DNA of 64,000 bases from assembly GCA_021464415.1 (NCBI GenBank), contig CM038471.1:17460422-17524421 (forward strand), in the 5' to 3' direction. The stretch comes from Lonicera japonica (lineage: Eukaryota > Streptophyta > Magnoliopsida > Dipsacales > Caprifoliaceae). The notes under the pieces were generated by a model. That model was not told the origin of the DNA. It searched no databases and saw only the letters and a list, made by a program, of their open reading frames with translations. This document shows positions 1 through 11,400 of the stretch, piece after piece. Each line of letters begins with the position of its first letter. Position 1 is the stretch's first letter. The translations under genes and the position numbers were made by a program.

Positions 1-692
1 ATTCTCTATTTTGAGAAGTAAATAAACTTCTTCTCTTTTTTTTTTTTTATAAAATTTGATGGAGATAATTATTCAATGAGTAAATTGCCTTTATAAAATT
101 TCACTGAAAACTAGCTCAATTCGAAAGTTTTGTAATGAAAATTTGATATTTATGTTTACAATTTGCCAATAAAATTTTAGATGACCATCTCACCTATTTC
201 AAAGTTGTGTCATTTGATAAAATTTGATAAAAATGATTTAATCCTTATAAATATCACGTCGCCAAAGTTTCATGGAAAGATTCATCCATTTATTTTTTGA
301 AATGGACAATCCTTATTTTTTTGTAAAGAGATGACTGTTTTCTTTAAAGCATTTTGTATCTTTCGTAAATCGTAACTCACATATATTTTAAAATTACAAG
401 TATATGTAAACAATTTCTTATCAGATCAAAAGTTCACAACCAAAGTAAGCGACTTCATTTTTATTAGTTTTAATTAAGATGAAATTGCTCTAGCAGGAAA
501 GGAAATATTGCTTTCCCTTTTAAATTGTATATAACATTTTTCATGGCCTAATTAACGTACCTTTAAATCATTGACATAAATTGGGGTAATGGAGAGGAGA
601 TAAATCCCTAAAAATACTCTTTTAAAAAAAAAAAGTGAAATTCAAGAGAACCCTACATTTCGTTTCCAAAATAAGAATATTTATATTTATTT
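1..692. other. AT-rich intergenic sequence
   Basis: No coding potential is seen on either strand; the sequence is A/T runs with frequent stops. Phrases such as 'aaaatttgatggagat' near the start recur in diverged form near 62.3 kb, so part of it is probably old transposon sequence. No family can be assigned. Confidence 0.5.
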
Positions 693-1082
693 ACCTAAAT
701 TATGGAAATACTCTTATAACAGAGTCCCTTACTTTACGAACAATAAGAATGTCTATTAGACGGGTAAATGAATGAATTTTTTTATGAAACTTTGTGAAGA
801 TGATCTCTATAATGAGTAGATCATCTTCACCATATTTCATCAAAAAAATTCAAATTAGAAGCTGGTATTATGATTATATAAATTGTCAAATAGACAAAAA
901 TAAACACACACACATATATATATATATGACATTTTCGTTATATTAATTTCTAATTTTAATTTTTTTGATAAAATTTTGGGAAGATGGTTTACTCATTATA
1001 CAGATCTCCACCTATTTTTATGATCTTTTTTTCCGTTTTTAATGTAAGAGATTCTTTTATAAGAGTATTTCCGACCTAAACC
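693..1082. repeat. Foldback (MITE-like) inverted-repeat element
   Basis: The left arm (about 693-870) pairs with the reverse complement of the right arm (about 930-1082). Both carry a 'ggaaatactcttata' block at the outside and an 'ataatgagta' plus 'tttatcaaaaaaatt' type block inside. The centre is a CA/TA microsatellite at about 903-927. A smaller palindrome around 'gatgatct...agatcatc' (about 800-835) sits in the left arm. It has no ORF. Length and architecture fit a non-autonomous DNA transposon. No clear target duplication was found, so the superfamily is unassigned. Confidence 0.6.
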
Positions 1083-2712
1083 ATATACCTTGCATCCTCT
1101 TATTACAAAAAGAATTTCACAATTGCCGGAGATAACCGCAGTGCTACACTTTTGGTGAAGTTGTCAGAGTTCCGACAATGGCTATTGGCAATCCTTCACA
1201 AGTTATAAAAAGAAAATTAAATTAGGAATTATGTTGTTCCTCCGTTTGCACGATGATTTTTTTGCTTTCGATTGGGGTTGGAAACAGGTACACCCAAACC
1301 CAAATTAATTTTGAAAATTCGATTTGGTTTTGATTTTTAAATCTTCTAGATCCAAAGCCAGATATAAACCAAACTTTTTAATTTAGTTTCGGTTTGAGAT
1401 TATTTGTTTCCTATTTTTTTAATAAAAATAAATTATAATACAACACTTTAATGAACCTAAAAAAATAAAATACAAATAATAAGGATATATGGAATTCATT
1501 CTAAGTTTGTTACTATATATACATGCAAAAGCATTACTTAAATTTATAACATTAAAATTTATAGATACAAGTGAGTAGGGGACCATTGGAAAAGGCTTTA
1601 TATCATGAATATGTTTTGATTTCTCCAATTAACCTCTCTGAATTTGTTCAATCAGCCTTCTAGGAATTAGTCATACATGATTCTTTTATTATATTGTTAG
1701 AATTATATATTAACTTCTGACAAAACCTTAGTAACTTCTAAAATTTAACATTTAAGATTTATGTATTGATCACCATTTCATATATAGGACCATACAATTT
1801 AATTATTTTCCATGTTTAATCAATGTAAATAACTACCACTTAAATTGAGCAAAAGTTTAGGCTGGTCCATGACATACCAACCTCTAGCACCATTGCCTTA
1901 CGGAATGAAAATCAACCAATTTTATACGAATCAATATGTCAAAAAATAATTTAACTTGCTTAGAAGTCACATTCAGTATCTAGAGTAATGCAAAAAAATA
2001 ATATAATAAGAAATAAACCGATATGATACAGCATGTTATACCACATAGAAAAAGAAAAAAAGAAGAAGCCAAACGACGTTGTTCAACAATAATTTGGTTT
2101 GGTTTGATTTTGTAGTGGCACACCCAAATTTGATTTTGTTTCAGTTTTTTCTATTCAGTTTCATTTTTGTTTTCTTTGGATTTGATTTTTAATGAATCGA
2201 TTCTGTCATTCAGTTTTCGGATTAGCCGCAACACCCTTAGTTTGCGCACCTTCAAGGCCAATCTATTCTTGGAATAATTAATAGAGATTTTTTTTTATTT
2301 TGCTATTATTCATAATGCAAAATTAGGATGACCCTAGCTCTATACTTTCATAATCACAATTTTTCCCAACCGGCTTTCAAAATGAGTAGTGCTAAATATA
2401 CTAACGAATTGTACCATCATTTTGTAAAAACAATTCTAGTACAATAAAAGATTAAAAGAAAGGCACAGGACATATTAAATGTGTGACCCTACCAATTCAT
2501 TTAAGCGGTGCCACATCAATTTGTACAAAAATTAAATAAATTTTGAATTTCTGACATTATGAAATTGATACATGTAAAATGGAGACTGTTAGAAAAGATC
2601 ATTGTTTTATTCTATATTTTGAAGACCCAATTTGTTCTCTTCTTGAAATCAAGGTGAAGAAGCAAGAAGAAGGATCTCTCTCCATTAAAAAACCAACCCC
2701 ATCAACCATCCA
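1083..2712. other. Intergenic sequence with dispersed repeat fragment
   Basis: No gene is seen. About 1306-1450 resembles 4880-5012: both run through 'tttgatttctaaatctt'-like text into 'aaataaattataayacaacactt'. This marks two copies of one dispersed repeat. A related 'ggtttggtttgattttg' stretch lies at 2090-2240. The end (2640-2712) probably holds frameshifted upstream coding sequence of the GUX-like fragment that follows. Confidence 0.45.
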
Positions 2713-3252
2713 AGGGAGGCCTATGTAACAGTCCTTCATTCTTCAGAATCATATGCTTGTGGAGCAATTGCTTTAGCCCAAAGCATCCTTAGAACAAACT
2801 CCACCAAAGACCTCCTTTTACTCGCCGACGACTACATCTCCCCAACCTCCATCAATGGCCTCAAATCCGCCGGCTGGAAAATCAAGAACATCCAACGGAT
2901 CCGAAGCCCCCATGCAAAACGAGATGCCTACAATGAATGGAACTATAGCAAGCTCCGAATATGGCAACAAACCCAATATGACAAACTCGTCTTCATAGAC
3001 TCGGACCTTATAGTCCTAAAAAACATCAACGCGTTCTTTAACTACCCTGCATTATCCGCAGTTCGGAATGATAAGTTCATGTTCAACTCGGGGGTTATGT
3101 TAGTCGAACCCTCGGAGTGTATGTTTAAAACCATGATGAAGAAAAGGTTTGCATTGGGTTCGTATAATGGCGGAGATCAAGGGTTTCTGAACGAAATGTT
3201 CGTGTGGTGGCACCATTGGCCCAGAGGTTGAATCACCTCAAGATGTATGAAC
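2713..3252 (+). pseudogene. GUX-like xylan glucuronosyltransferase (GT8) fragment
   Basis: Frame 1 from 2713 reads REAYVTVLHSSESYACG, continues through ALAQSILRTNSTKDLLLLAD, the GT8 metal-binding DSD in VFIDSDLIVL (about 2989-3015), FNSGVMLVEPSE and NGGDQGFLNE, and stops at TGA 3229-3231. These blocks are diagnostic of plant GUX/PGSIP enzymes, Golgi type II membrane proteins that add glucuronic acid to xylan. After the stop the homology resumes one frame over (RLNHLK from 3225), so a single-base frameshift made the stop. The N-terminal membrane anchor is absent. A likely preceding piece at 2641-2712 is in another frame and has an in-frame stop (2686-2688). Past the match, a 19-base stretch at 3246-3264 is repeated at 3291-3309. 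About 173 codons remain of a protein normally several hundred residues long. It is probably a dead gene copy. An intron-interrupted live gene is unlikely because the break is mid-domain without splice sites. Confidence 0.85.
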
Positions 3253-3448
3253 TGAGAGAGAGAAGGCATGATCCCAGGGGTGTACTCTCCTATGAACTGA
3301 GGGAGAGAAAGTTGGTCTGGACACTATGTGATTTAGGAAAAAAGAAAAATTAACACCCAAAAGTTAATTGTAAAGACTTCACTTTCCTAATGTTGTCCCC
3401 ACTGCACTTTACATTAATCGAGAAAAACTAATAGAAAGACCTATTAAT

Positions 3449-3874
3449 GTGATTTTGCGTACTATAGGAAAATTCTTATCAAGATACATGTATGGCCACC
3501 ACCACGTTAGTTCCGAAATTTTCCCACCACCACCACTTTACATAAATCCAATGATAATCGCACCCTTTCAACTGTTCCATTTTCCCATGATATCTCATCA
3601 ATCCTTGTTTTTTAAACTTCTTTCCATCATTATAACTCGACTGTTGGCTGAGGATTTTAAAATTTACATGGAGTCTCTGCCACCTCCATATATACCTCCC
3701 TGGCCTGTAAAATTTCTTCTTTCCATCACAGTTTATGAGCATGAACCCTCTTCCAATACTATGGACGTCGACGACAACCTTATTTTCTTTACTACATATT
3801 TCGATAATCCTATCTCTTCCCAAGTTGATGATTCTGATTCACTTGCTTTACAATACGCTAAAAAAGTCAAATAA
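3449..3874 (+). other. Unassigned open reading frame, possibly fortuitous
   Basis: A 141-codon frame lies on the + strand and a 114-codon frame on the opposite strand of the same stretch (3479-3823). The + product has a His/Pro-rich start, a hydrophobic middle and an acidic tail with DVDD and QVDDSDS. I do not recognise either strand, and no splice sites or promoter-like context point to one. The base composition is less AT-rich than its surroundings, so it could be a decayed exon, but it may equally be chance. Confidence 0.2.
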
Positions 3875-5330
3875 AATACAAGGCTTTTTAAAACCACAAT
3901 CCTCAACTGCTCCGCGAATCGGCAGAATCTTTGAGTCTTGAGGATGTCAGGATGTGTTAACATAAAAGATTCATCCTATTATTTTGGGACAATGAGCAAC
4001 ATGACCCCAAGGTTAATGCCAAAATTACTTAGAGTTGGGCATGAATAATGGACTCTACCCTTGCTTCAATCCTACCTCTTACAGGATAAATTTCCCATTA
4101 CAGCGACTTTACAGTCCGCCCTAGAGAATTTTTCCTTCTCGCATAGAGGGGGATCTTGCTAGAATGATTCTTCCTGTGATAAACGAAGCTCGTAACTCTT
4201 GTTTGTAAGGAAAACTTCATAACTTCTCACAATAAACAAAAGCTTAAAACTCTTATTCATGCCATTTCTGTACTCACCATCTCAGTTGTTCAAAAACGTC
4301 CTGTTCCATCTCTTGCCTACTTTTTCACATTGGTTGGCAACGCGCACGGCATGATTCTGGATGCGCTCCTACTCTTACATTGAAGCATAGATGCTTCAAT
4401 CCTAATCACAGTTGCAACTTGAAGAGAATTTCTACAAACTTTAATGTCACATTTTTCATAAAAAACTTATTTATCCCACATTACTTCAAAGCAAGTGAAA
4501 GGCTAATCTTGAGATATAGTGAGCCCTGTGTCAAAATTTTCAGCCTTTATGCTATTAGATAGATGAATCAATGCTACTGAGCTAGACCAATAATTTTAAA
4601 GGGACTAAAGTTTGCGACTGAAAAATGACTCGGACGAACGATGTGGCACTGGCGCATTGGTACAAAGCAATTGTTGAAAGTTCATAATTATCTTTTATTA
4701 TTTCTTTTGTTAAGTTTTATTTGACACTTTTATACAGCCCACAACTGTGGCCTTTAGTTGTAGACACCAAAACTCAATTACTTTTTTCAACTTGCAATGA
4801 ACTTTTGACACGTCATATGTATGAGTGTTTTTTATTTCTGCTGAGGTGGAATTGAGAAAGATTCAAACCCAAACCCAAATCGAATATGAAATTTTAGTTT
4901 TGATTTCTAAATCTTTCAAACCTAAACCCGATCCAAATTTTTCGATTTAATTTTCATAATTTTTATTTTAAAAAAATTAAATAAATTATAACACAACACT
5001 TGTTCTGCAGTCTAAACACAAATTCTAAAAATATGTTTAGTATGTTTTTGAATATCACATTTGAATATGCGTTATTTGGTTGACATATAACATTTGAATA
5101 CTGAATAAATATTATTTGAACAAATTTACCCTTATCTTTTTATTTTTATAAAAAAAACTTAAAAATAAATGATATATTTTAGTTCTTTAAAAATAAGCAT
5201 TAAATATTAAAAAAAGAATGTGTCACTTATTTTTTAAGCCACAAAGTAAATTGTCAGATCTAAATTTTAATACAAATAAATATATTTCAAAACAAACAGC
5301 CCATATGGTCGAATGAAATGTAGCCGTTAG
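3875..5330. other. Intergenic sequence upstream of the kinesin gene
   Basis: No gene can be supported. About 4880-5012 is the second copy of the dispersed repeat also seen at 1306-1450. The last few hundred bases before 5330 are very AT-rich and presumably contain the kinesin promoter, but no single TATA box can be chosen with confidence. Confidence 0.4.
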
Positions 5331-5418
5331 AAACAGCCTCTATTATTGGACGGCTCAGATTCTTTGATTTCAAACATAACTTCAAAATCTCACCATAACG
5401 ATCATTTCACACAGTACC

Positions 5419-5439
5419 CTCTCTCTCTCTCTCTCTCTC
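5419..5439. repeat. CT microsatellite in the presumed 5' UTR
   Basis: About ten CT units run from 5419 to 5439, roughly 50-70 bases before the proposed kinesin start codon. A second short CT run lies just inside intron 1 (about 5512-5524). CT-rich leaders are common near plant transcription starts, so this supports the 5' end placement but does not prove it. Confidence 0.7.
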
Positions 5440-5488
5440 ATCAAGCAATTAAGCTCAGAGGATCTTCAACTCAGTACTCAATTAGTCA

Positions 5489-8400
5489 ATGGATGGTAAA
5501 ACAACTCTATGTCTCTCTCTCTCTAGATATAATAATTTTCGAAGATCTTTGACAGTAATTGCTTCCATTTCGTAATCAATTTTGTGTAACTCGTTGCCTT
5601 GCTTTACGTTCAGAGCAAACCCTAGCAACAGTATTGTCACTCGATTGTTCTTCAATTTATGGAGTAGGTCAGTCCTTTTAGGTTAATTGTAGTTCAATTT
5701 TTTGTACTTGATCTATAATTGAATGGAATTGTTGATGCGACGGACTTCGATTTTGTTTCACATCAAAACCTAGAAACTTCCTTTAGTCGGTGCTTTTTTC
5801 TCGAATTTTTTCCAGTTAATTTCGAAAGAGAAGGTTTCCTGCCTACGATTTAGATTACCTAAAGTTGGATTGGTATGTATATTTGTTTAGGGCTTTTAGG
5901 ATCTGGACAGATAACTGCCTCACATTATCTGTTTTTCATGCAGCATCTGTCTTTGGCGACGATTCAATGTCATAGTATGCCTCTTAGGTTACACGGTATT
6001 TGTCTCAAGTTACATAGTATATGTCTCATGTCTCAAGATACACGGACATCTGTCCCAGTAAGTCCAATAGTATCTGTGTCCTAGGGAATGCATTCTTCAT
6101 TAAAAAGTCGTGGACCGTATCATAAAAATGTTCAAACTTAGGCACTGTGTCCTATTTTTTTAATTTTTTTTAATATGCTCCCCGTTAGGTAGCTGAGAAA
6201 TCTGTGGAAAATTTTCAATTTTCAATTGTAGATTGTTTTTGTATATTTTATTTTATTTTATTGGTATTATCCTTTTTATGCTGTACCTGAAGAAAACAGT
6301 TTGATGTATGTAAATTAAGTTGAATTGAGAAAGAAGTCCTTATATTCTTTTGTTTTGAATATTAAAGTTACATAAAATTACTATTTCAGTTATTTTCTTT
6401 CCAGCAATTTCCCAGAATTCAATTAGAGAAGCTACGGTTTAATAATTTCTATCCTTTGATAGGTGTACTAATTTGTAGGGTTTGGGTATTGTTTCAGAAC
6501 AAATTGAAAGGACTAGCGATTCTATGGAGGACAGTAATGTTTCAAATGACACTCAAGAAATCTCTTCAGATCAAGAAGAGCAGACTCTTCCGATTTTGAC
6601 AAAACTTGAAGACTTGAGCAACAAAGTTTTGGTAAAGTTTGAATGCAATGCTTGATGACACTTATTTCAGTGACAAATTTTCGTTCTAATTTGTTTTAAT
6701 TCGCATCTGATATTTATTTTCTTTTGTTTCAGAGTTTGAGGAAAGAACACACAATTCTTTGCAATGAAGTGAAGGGCATCACTTTGGATTCTTTTCCTGG
6801 CTCTGAAGTTTTTAATGCTCTGCAGGGTCTCAGTATGTTCATTTTCCCAACAAACATCATTTAGATTATGCTTTTTCTCAATTGGATTTTCTGCTGAATT
6901 TTGATAGGGTTACTTGCGTTTTGAGTTTTAATTGGTTTATTTTCTGGGTATAAGGCGGGGAACATGAACTTTTGAAGAAGAAGTACCTTGAAGAGTGGTC
7001 TGAGAGGAAGCGACTGTATAATGAATTGATTGAAGTTAAAGGAAACATCAGGGTTTTCTGCAGATGTCGACCGTTAAACCAAGATGAAATTGCAAAAGGG
7101 TCCGCTTCAATCGTTGATTTCGACTCATCTCAGGAAGATGAGCTACAGATCATTGGCTCCGATTCTGCCAAGAAGCAATTCAAGTTCGAGCACGTATTTA
7201 GACCCGAGGACAACCAAGGTAACAATGAAACTGCAAATTAATTTCTCTGTTTATATGTGTACGATACTTAATATCAATATCCTTGTCTCGTAAATATGCA
7301 GAGGCTGTTTTCGCTCAAACTTTGCCTATCGTAAGCTCTGTGTTGGATGGATACAATGTGTGTGTATTTGCCTATGGACAAACTGGAACGGGCAAGACAT
7401 TTACAATGGAAGGAACCCCAGAAAATAGAGGAGTCAACTACCGTACTTTGGAGAAGTTGTTCGTGATATCCAATGAGAGGAGCAAAATTATGAGATACGA
7501 ATTCTTTGTTAGCATGTTGGAGGTTTACAATGAGAAGATAAGGGACCTCTTGGTTGCGAACTCTGAACCTACTAAAAAGTAAGCTATCTTTCAGCTCCAT
7601 TATTTGCTTTTCTGTGTGAGAAATGTTTAACTGTAGTGATTAAGAGCTCAAGAAACCATTTGATGAGTTCTACATTTTAGATGTGAACTTGTCTAGCACA
7701 AATCCCGATTCTGCTATCTAATATCCCTTTTCTTTCTATTTTGGAAGTGCGTTTCAATCCCCATTTTCCACTAATAAAATATTTAGACACATTTTTAGTC
7801 AGTTGCCTATTACTTTTTCATTAGTGTCCTTGAGAATATATAAACAAAAACAACAGCGTGTTTGGAAAGCAGTTTTTCTTCACCCATACCAACAGATGTT
7901 GGCTCCATTTTCAGCTTATGTTTTTTAAATTTGCCATTTGGTCCTACACTCCTACTATTTCACTCTGCGGTCTCAGTGTTGTTTGATCAATGCTATCGTA
8001 CAGATCTAGACAGGCGTATGAGAGCAAAGCAATCCTTTTATACTGATACAGTACTGCTCTCCCCATTCATGAGAATAGACATACTAGGCAGTAGGCATGT
8101 AGGGTATTTATAAAGATCTCTGAGATATAAATATTAGTCAATGCCCATGGGCAGATATTACTTTACGGAATATGCCCCTTGGTGTTACAACCAGTCTTTG
8201 GCAACCTTAATCTAAAATGGTATTAACAAAGGACACAGTGGAGAAATGAGAAATACTGAAATTATTTGAATTTTGTTTCCAATGAAAAGTTTTTTTGTAT
8301 CCACTACTCTTGAATGCAACAAATTATTATTGCCTCTGGCAGCACTGCCCAGGTGTTACTGATGATGAATTACAAGTGATTCCTATTGAATAGTTTCCAA

Positions 8401-11400
8401 TGTGTGTGTGAGAGAGAGAAAGAGGTGAGATTGGCAGATTTCATTTCCAGTCTTTGGTAGTCTGTTGTAGTGAGAGGTGGGAGGTGGTCAGGAGAGTCTT
8501 CAAACACAAACACCACCACATTCCACCATGAAAGTCAGAAACCTATGAAACCCTAAAACCCAAAACTAGGCAAAGCTCTAAGCACAAAGTCCATAGAGTC
8601 TGCGAACAAAGAGAGATACGAGTGAGGAGGAGAGAGATAAAGATATACCAGTGGTGGCAGTCACTGTCAGTGATCGGTGGTTGCCGCTGGTATCCAGAGA
8701 TTTGATCTCGGTCATACAGCACTTGGAATAGCTTAAGGCATGGATAGTGGTTGTAGATCATAGACGGTAATCAGAATAGTTTGTGTATTTTCTTCATGTG
8801 CTTTTGTGTGTGTTTAAGAAGGAAGTATACAATTTCTGGGTGTGTAACCAGGCCGGGGCCGGGAGATGGAGGATTCGATGCGCTCCTATTTATACTATGT
8901 GTATATCTCAATAAATTCTAATGGTGACAGGTGTGGTCCTGCTTCTTTTAGCTGTCACTAACTTGTTTTTCATGACAAAGAGAAAGTTAAAGAAACAGTC
9001 AGTAAACAGGATTAACTTCACATACGGAAGACACTAAATAATACTGTACTTATTATGTGACCAAAGGTTCGAGATAAAGCAATCAGCAGAAGGAACCCAG
9101 GAAGTCCCAGGGCTTGTTGAAGCTCGTGTCTATGATACAAATGAAGTTTGGGAACTTCTAAAGAGCGGAAGTCGAGTCAGATCTGTTGGGTCCACTAACG
9201 CCAATGAGCTTAGCAGCCGCTCGCACTGGTAAATAATTATTGACACATTTTGGAACACATTTAATGTTTGCCCTTAAATCGCACAGTTTCATTATGATAT
9301 GTGGGTAATGATAACAACTAAGAGTCCTTTTTTCCATTTTTCTGTAGCTTGGTGCGAATGACCGTGAGGGGAGAGAATTTATTAAATGGGCAGAGGACTA
9401 GGAGCCACCTTTGGCTGGTAGACTTGGCTGGAAGTGAGCGTGTTGGAAAGATTGAAGTTGAAGGCGAACGGTTGAAGGAATCTCAGTTTATAAATAAATC
9501 CCTATCAGCACTTGGGGATGTTATCTCTGCTCTTGCATCGAAGACATCCCACATTCCTTACAGGCATCCTCTCTTTCTCTATATATGTGTATATACATAT
9601 ATATTATATTAATACATATGTATGTACTTTTGATGTACTATTTTCTCATTCATTCATTACTTTTGGCCAAAGCAGGAACTCAAAGCTCACTCATATGCTA
9701 CAGAGCTCTCTAGGTGGGCTCTTCTATGCCTCTTATATTCAACTTGTTCAAGCCAGATACAACTAGTGCTTGGTCCTATGCCTCTTATATCTTAATGCTA
9801 TGCAATATGTTCACAATACACAATTCTTGAATTGCATATGACTAAGGCCACGTTTTGTTACGTTTTACATGTGAATGAGTATCTTTCTACAAAGATTTTT
9901 AAATAAAGTAATCACTTTTGAAATGTACCAATAGTAGTAATGAGTTTGAGTTAAATTTCAGATTTTGGTATTAAAAACAAATTGATAACAACAAAAACTA
10001 GTTTTGTGCTTAAAAATCAGTTTCGGGATTCCCATTTTTTTACTTTTTTGATAAAGAAATGAGTTTGTGAAGGGCTTATTCCAAAGACTCAACTAAGCTT
10101 TAAAATTGGGTTTCGTTGAGTTAAATTTCAGATTTTGGTTTTCAAAACAGAGTGAAAACAACAAAGACTGCTTTTGTGCTTCACGTTTGAAAATGGTTCC
10201 CCGTCCAGGTCCTACTGTCTCCATTGATCGTACACTTGCAATTAGTGGTTTTTAAATGGCTGCAATCTGATTGAAAAAAAGTTGCACTAGTTTCTAGATT
10301 TCCATTTTTTTTTCCTTTCAAAATGACTCGATACTGTCATAAACTCCAGCCCGACACAATTTTGAAACCCAATAGGCTACTCTATCCCAAATGGGGCCTA
10401 ATTTCTATGCCTATGAGTAGCACTAACTTGAAATTGAAACGCAGGAGGAGATTGCAAGACTTTGATGTTTGTCCAGATCAGCCCAAGTTCGGCAGATTTG
10501 GGAGAAACCATTTGCTCACTCAATTTCGCAAGTCGTGTTAGAGGAATTGAGCATGGCCCTGCTCGCAAACAGGCAGACATGACGGATCTTTTCAAGTACA
10601 AGCAAATGGTATTAACATGCACATAAACTTCTTTTTCTATTGAAATAATATTTTTGTGTTTAACAATTTTTGCAACTAATGTTTTTATTTAATTCAGGCA
10701 GAAAAGGCAAAACATGATGAGAAGGAAACTAAGAAATTGCAGGATAGTTTGCAGTCCGCACAATTGAGACTAACTGCAAGAGAACAAATCTGTAGAAGTC
10801 TGCAAGAGAAGGTAAAACTCACACATAGTTTGTGTGGAAAATTTTAGTTCTGGATCACAGTTAGGCACTTCTCCAAAATCCTCGCGTAGGGTTGATTAGG
10901 CCCCTCCTAGGTGCTAGGCGGGTGGTCTGCCGCTTAGCATAGCTAGGCAGCTACCTAATCTTGCAACATGGCAATTCGGTAGAAGCCTAGTCTTAACATG
11001 GCAATTTGGTAGAACTAATGGAGTTTTTTCACTCCTTTTGTTTTCGAAATTTGTTTTTTCATCTTCGAATTATGAGAAATATTTGTTTTTTAAAATAAAG
11101 TTAGATTTTTGTAATCAGCCGACTGTCCTGGCCTCCTAGTCACCGCCTAGGCACTAGGCCGGTCCTACCGACTGACTCGCCTAGTGCTTTTCAGAATACT
11201 GCAACTAGGGTTGGCAATTCTTAACATCAAATGCAACCTGAAATGGAGTTAGCGTGTTTGGAGTTAACAACCTTAACGGATTTGGATCAATAATGGTTTG
11301 GCCCGTTAAACACGCTTAAGAAGACTGTGATACGAACCTAACTATACATAACACCCATTGTACATGAAAGGACAAACATTCGTAGCTTTTGTGTAAATGA

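Noticed and set aside
3479..3823. 114-codon - strand frame with a run of tryptophans
   Set aside because: No recognised motif, no supporting splice or promoter signals, and it overlaps an equally long + strand frame.
9564..9612. Read-through from HIPYR into [12 protein letters not shown] as a variant motor
   Set aside because: It would destroy the invariant NSKLT segment, which is present in the exon at 9676. The stretch is intronic TA-rich sequence.
9676..9770. Apparent frame break after the NSKLT motif (frame running on to a stop at about 9764)
   Set aside because: A GT donor at 9714 and the exon at 10445 starting with [14 protein letters not shown] restore the conserved motor sequence, so the gene is not truncated here.
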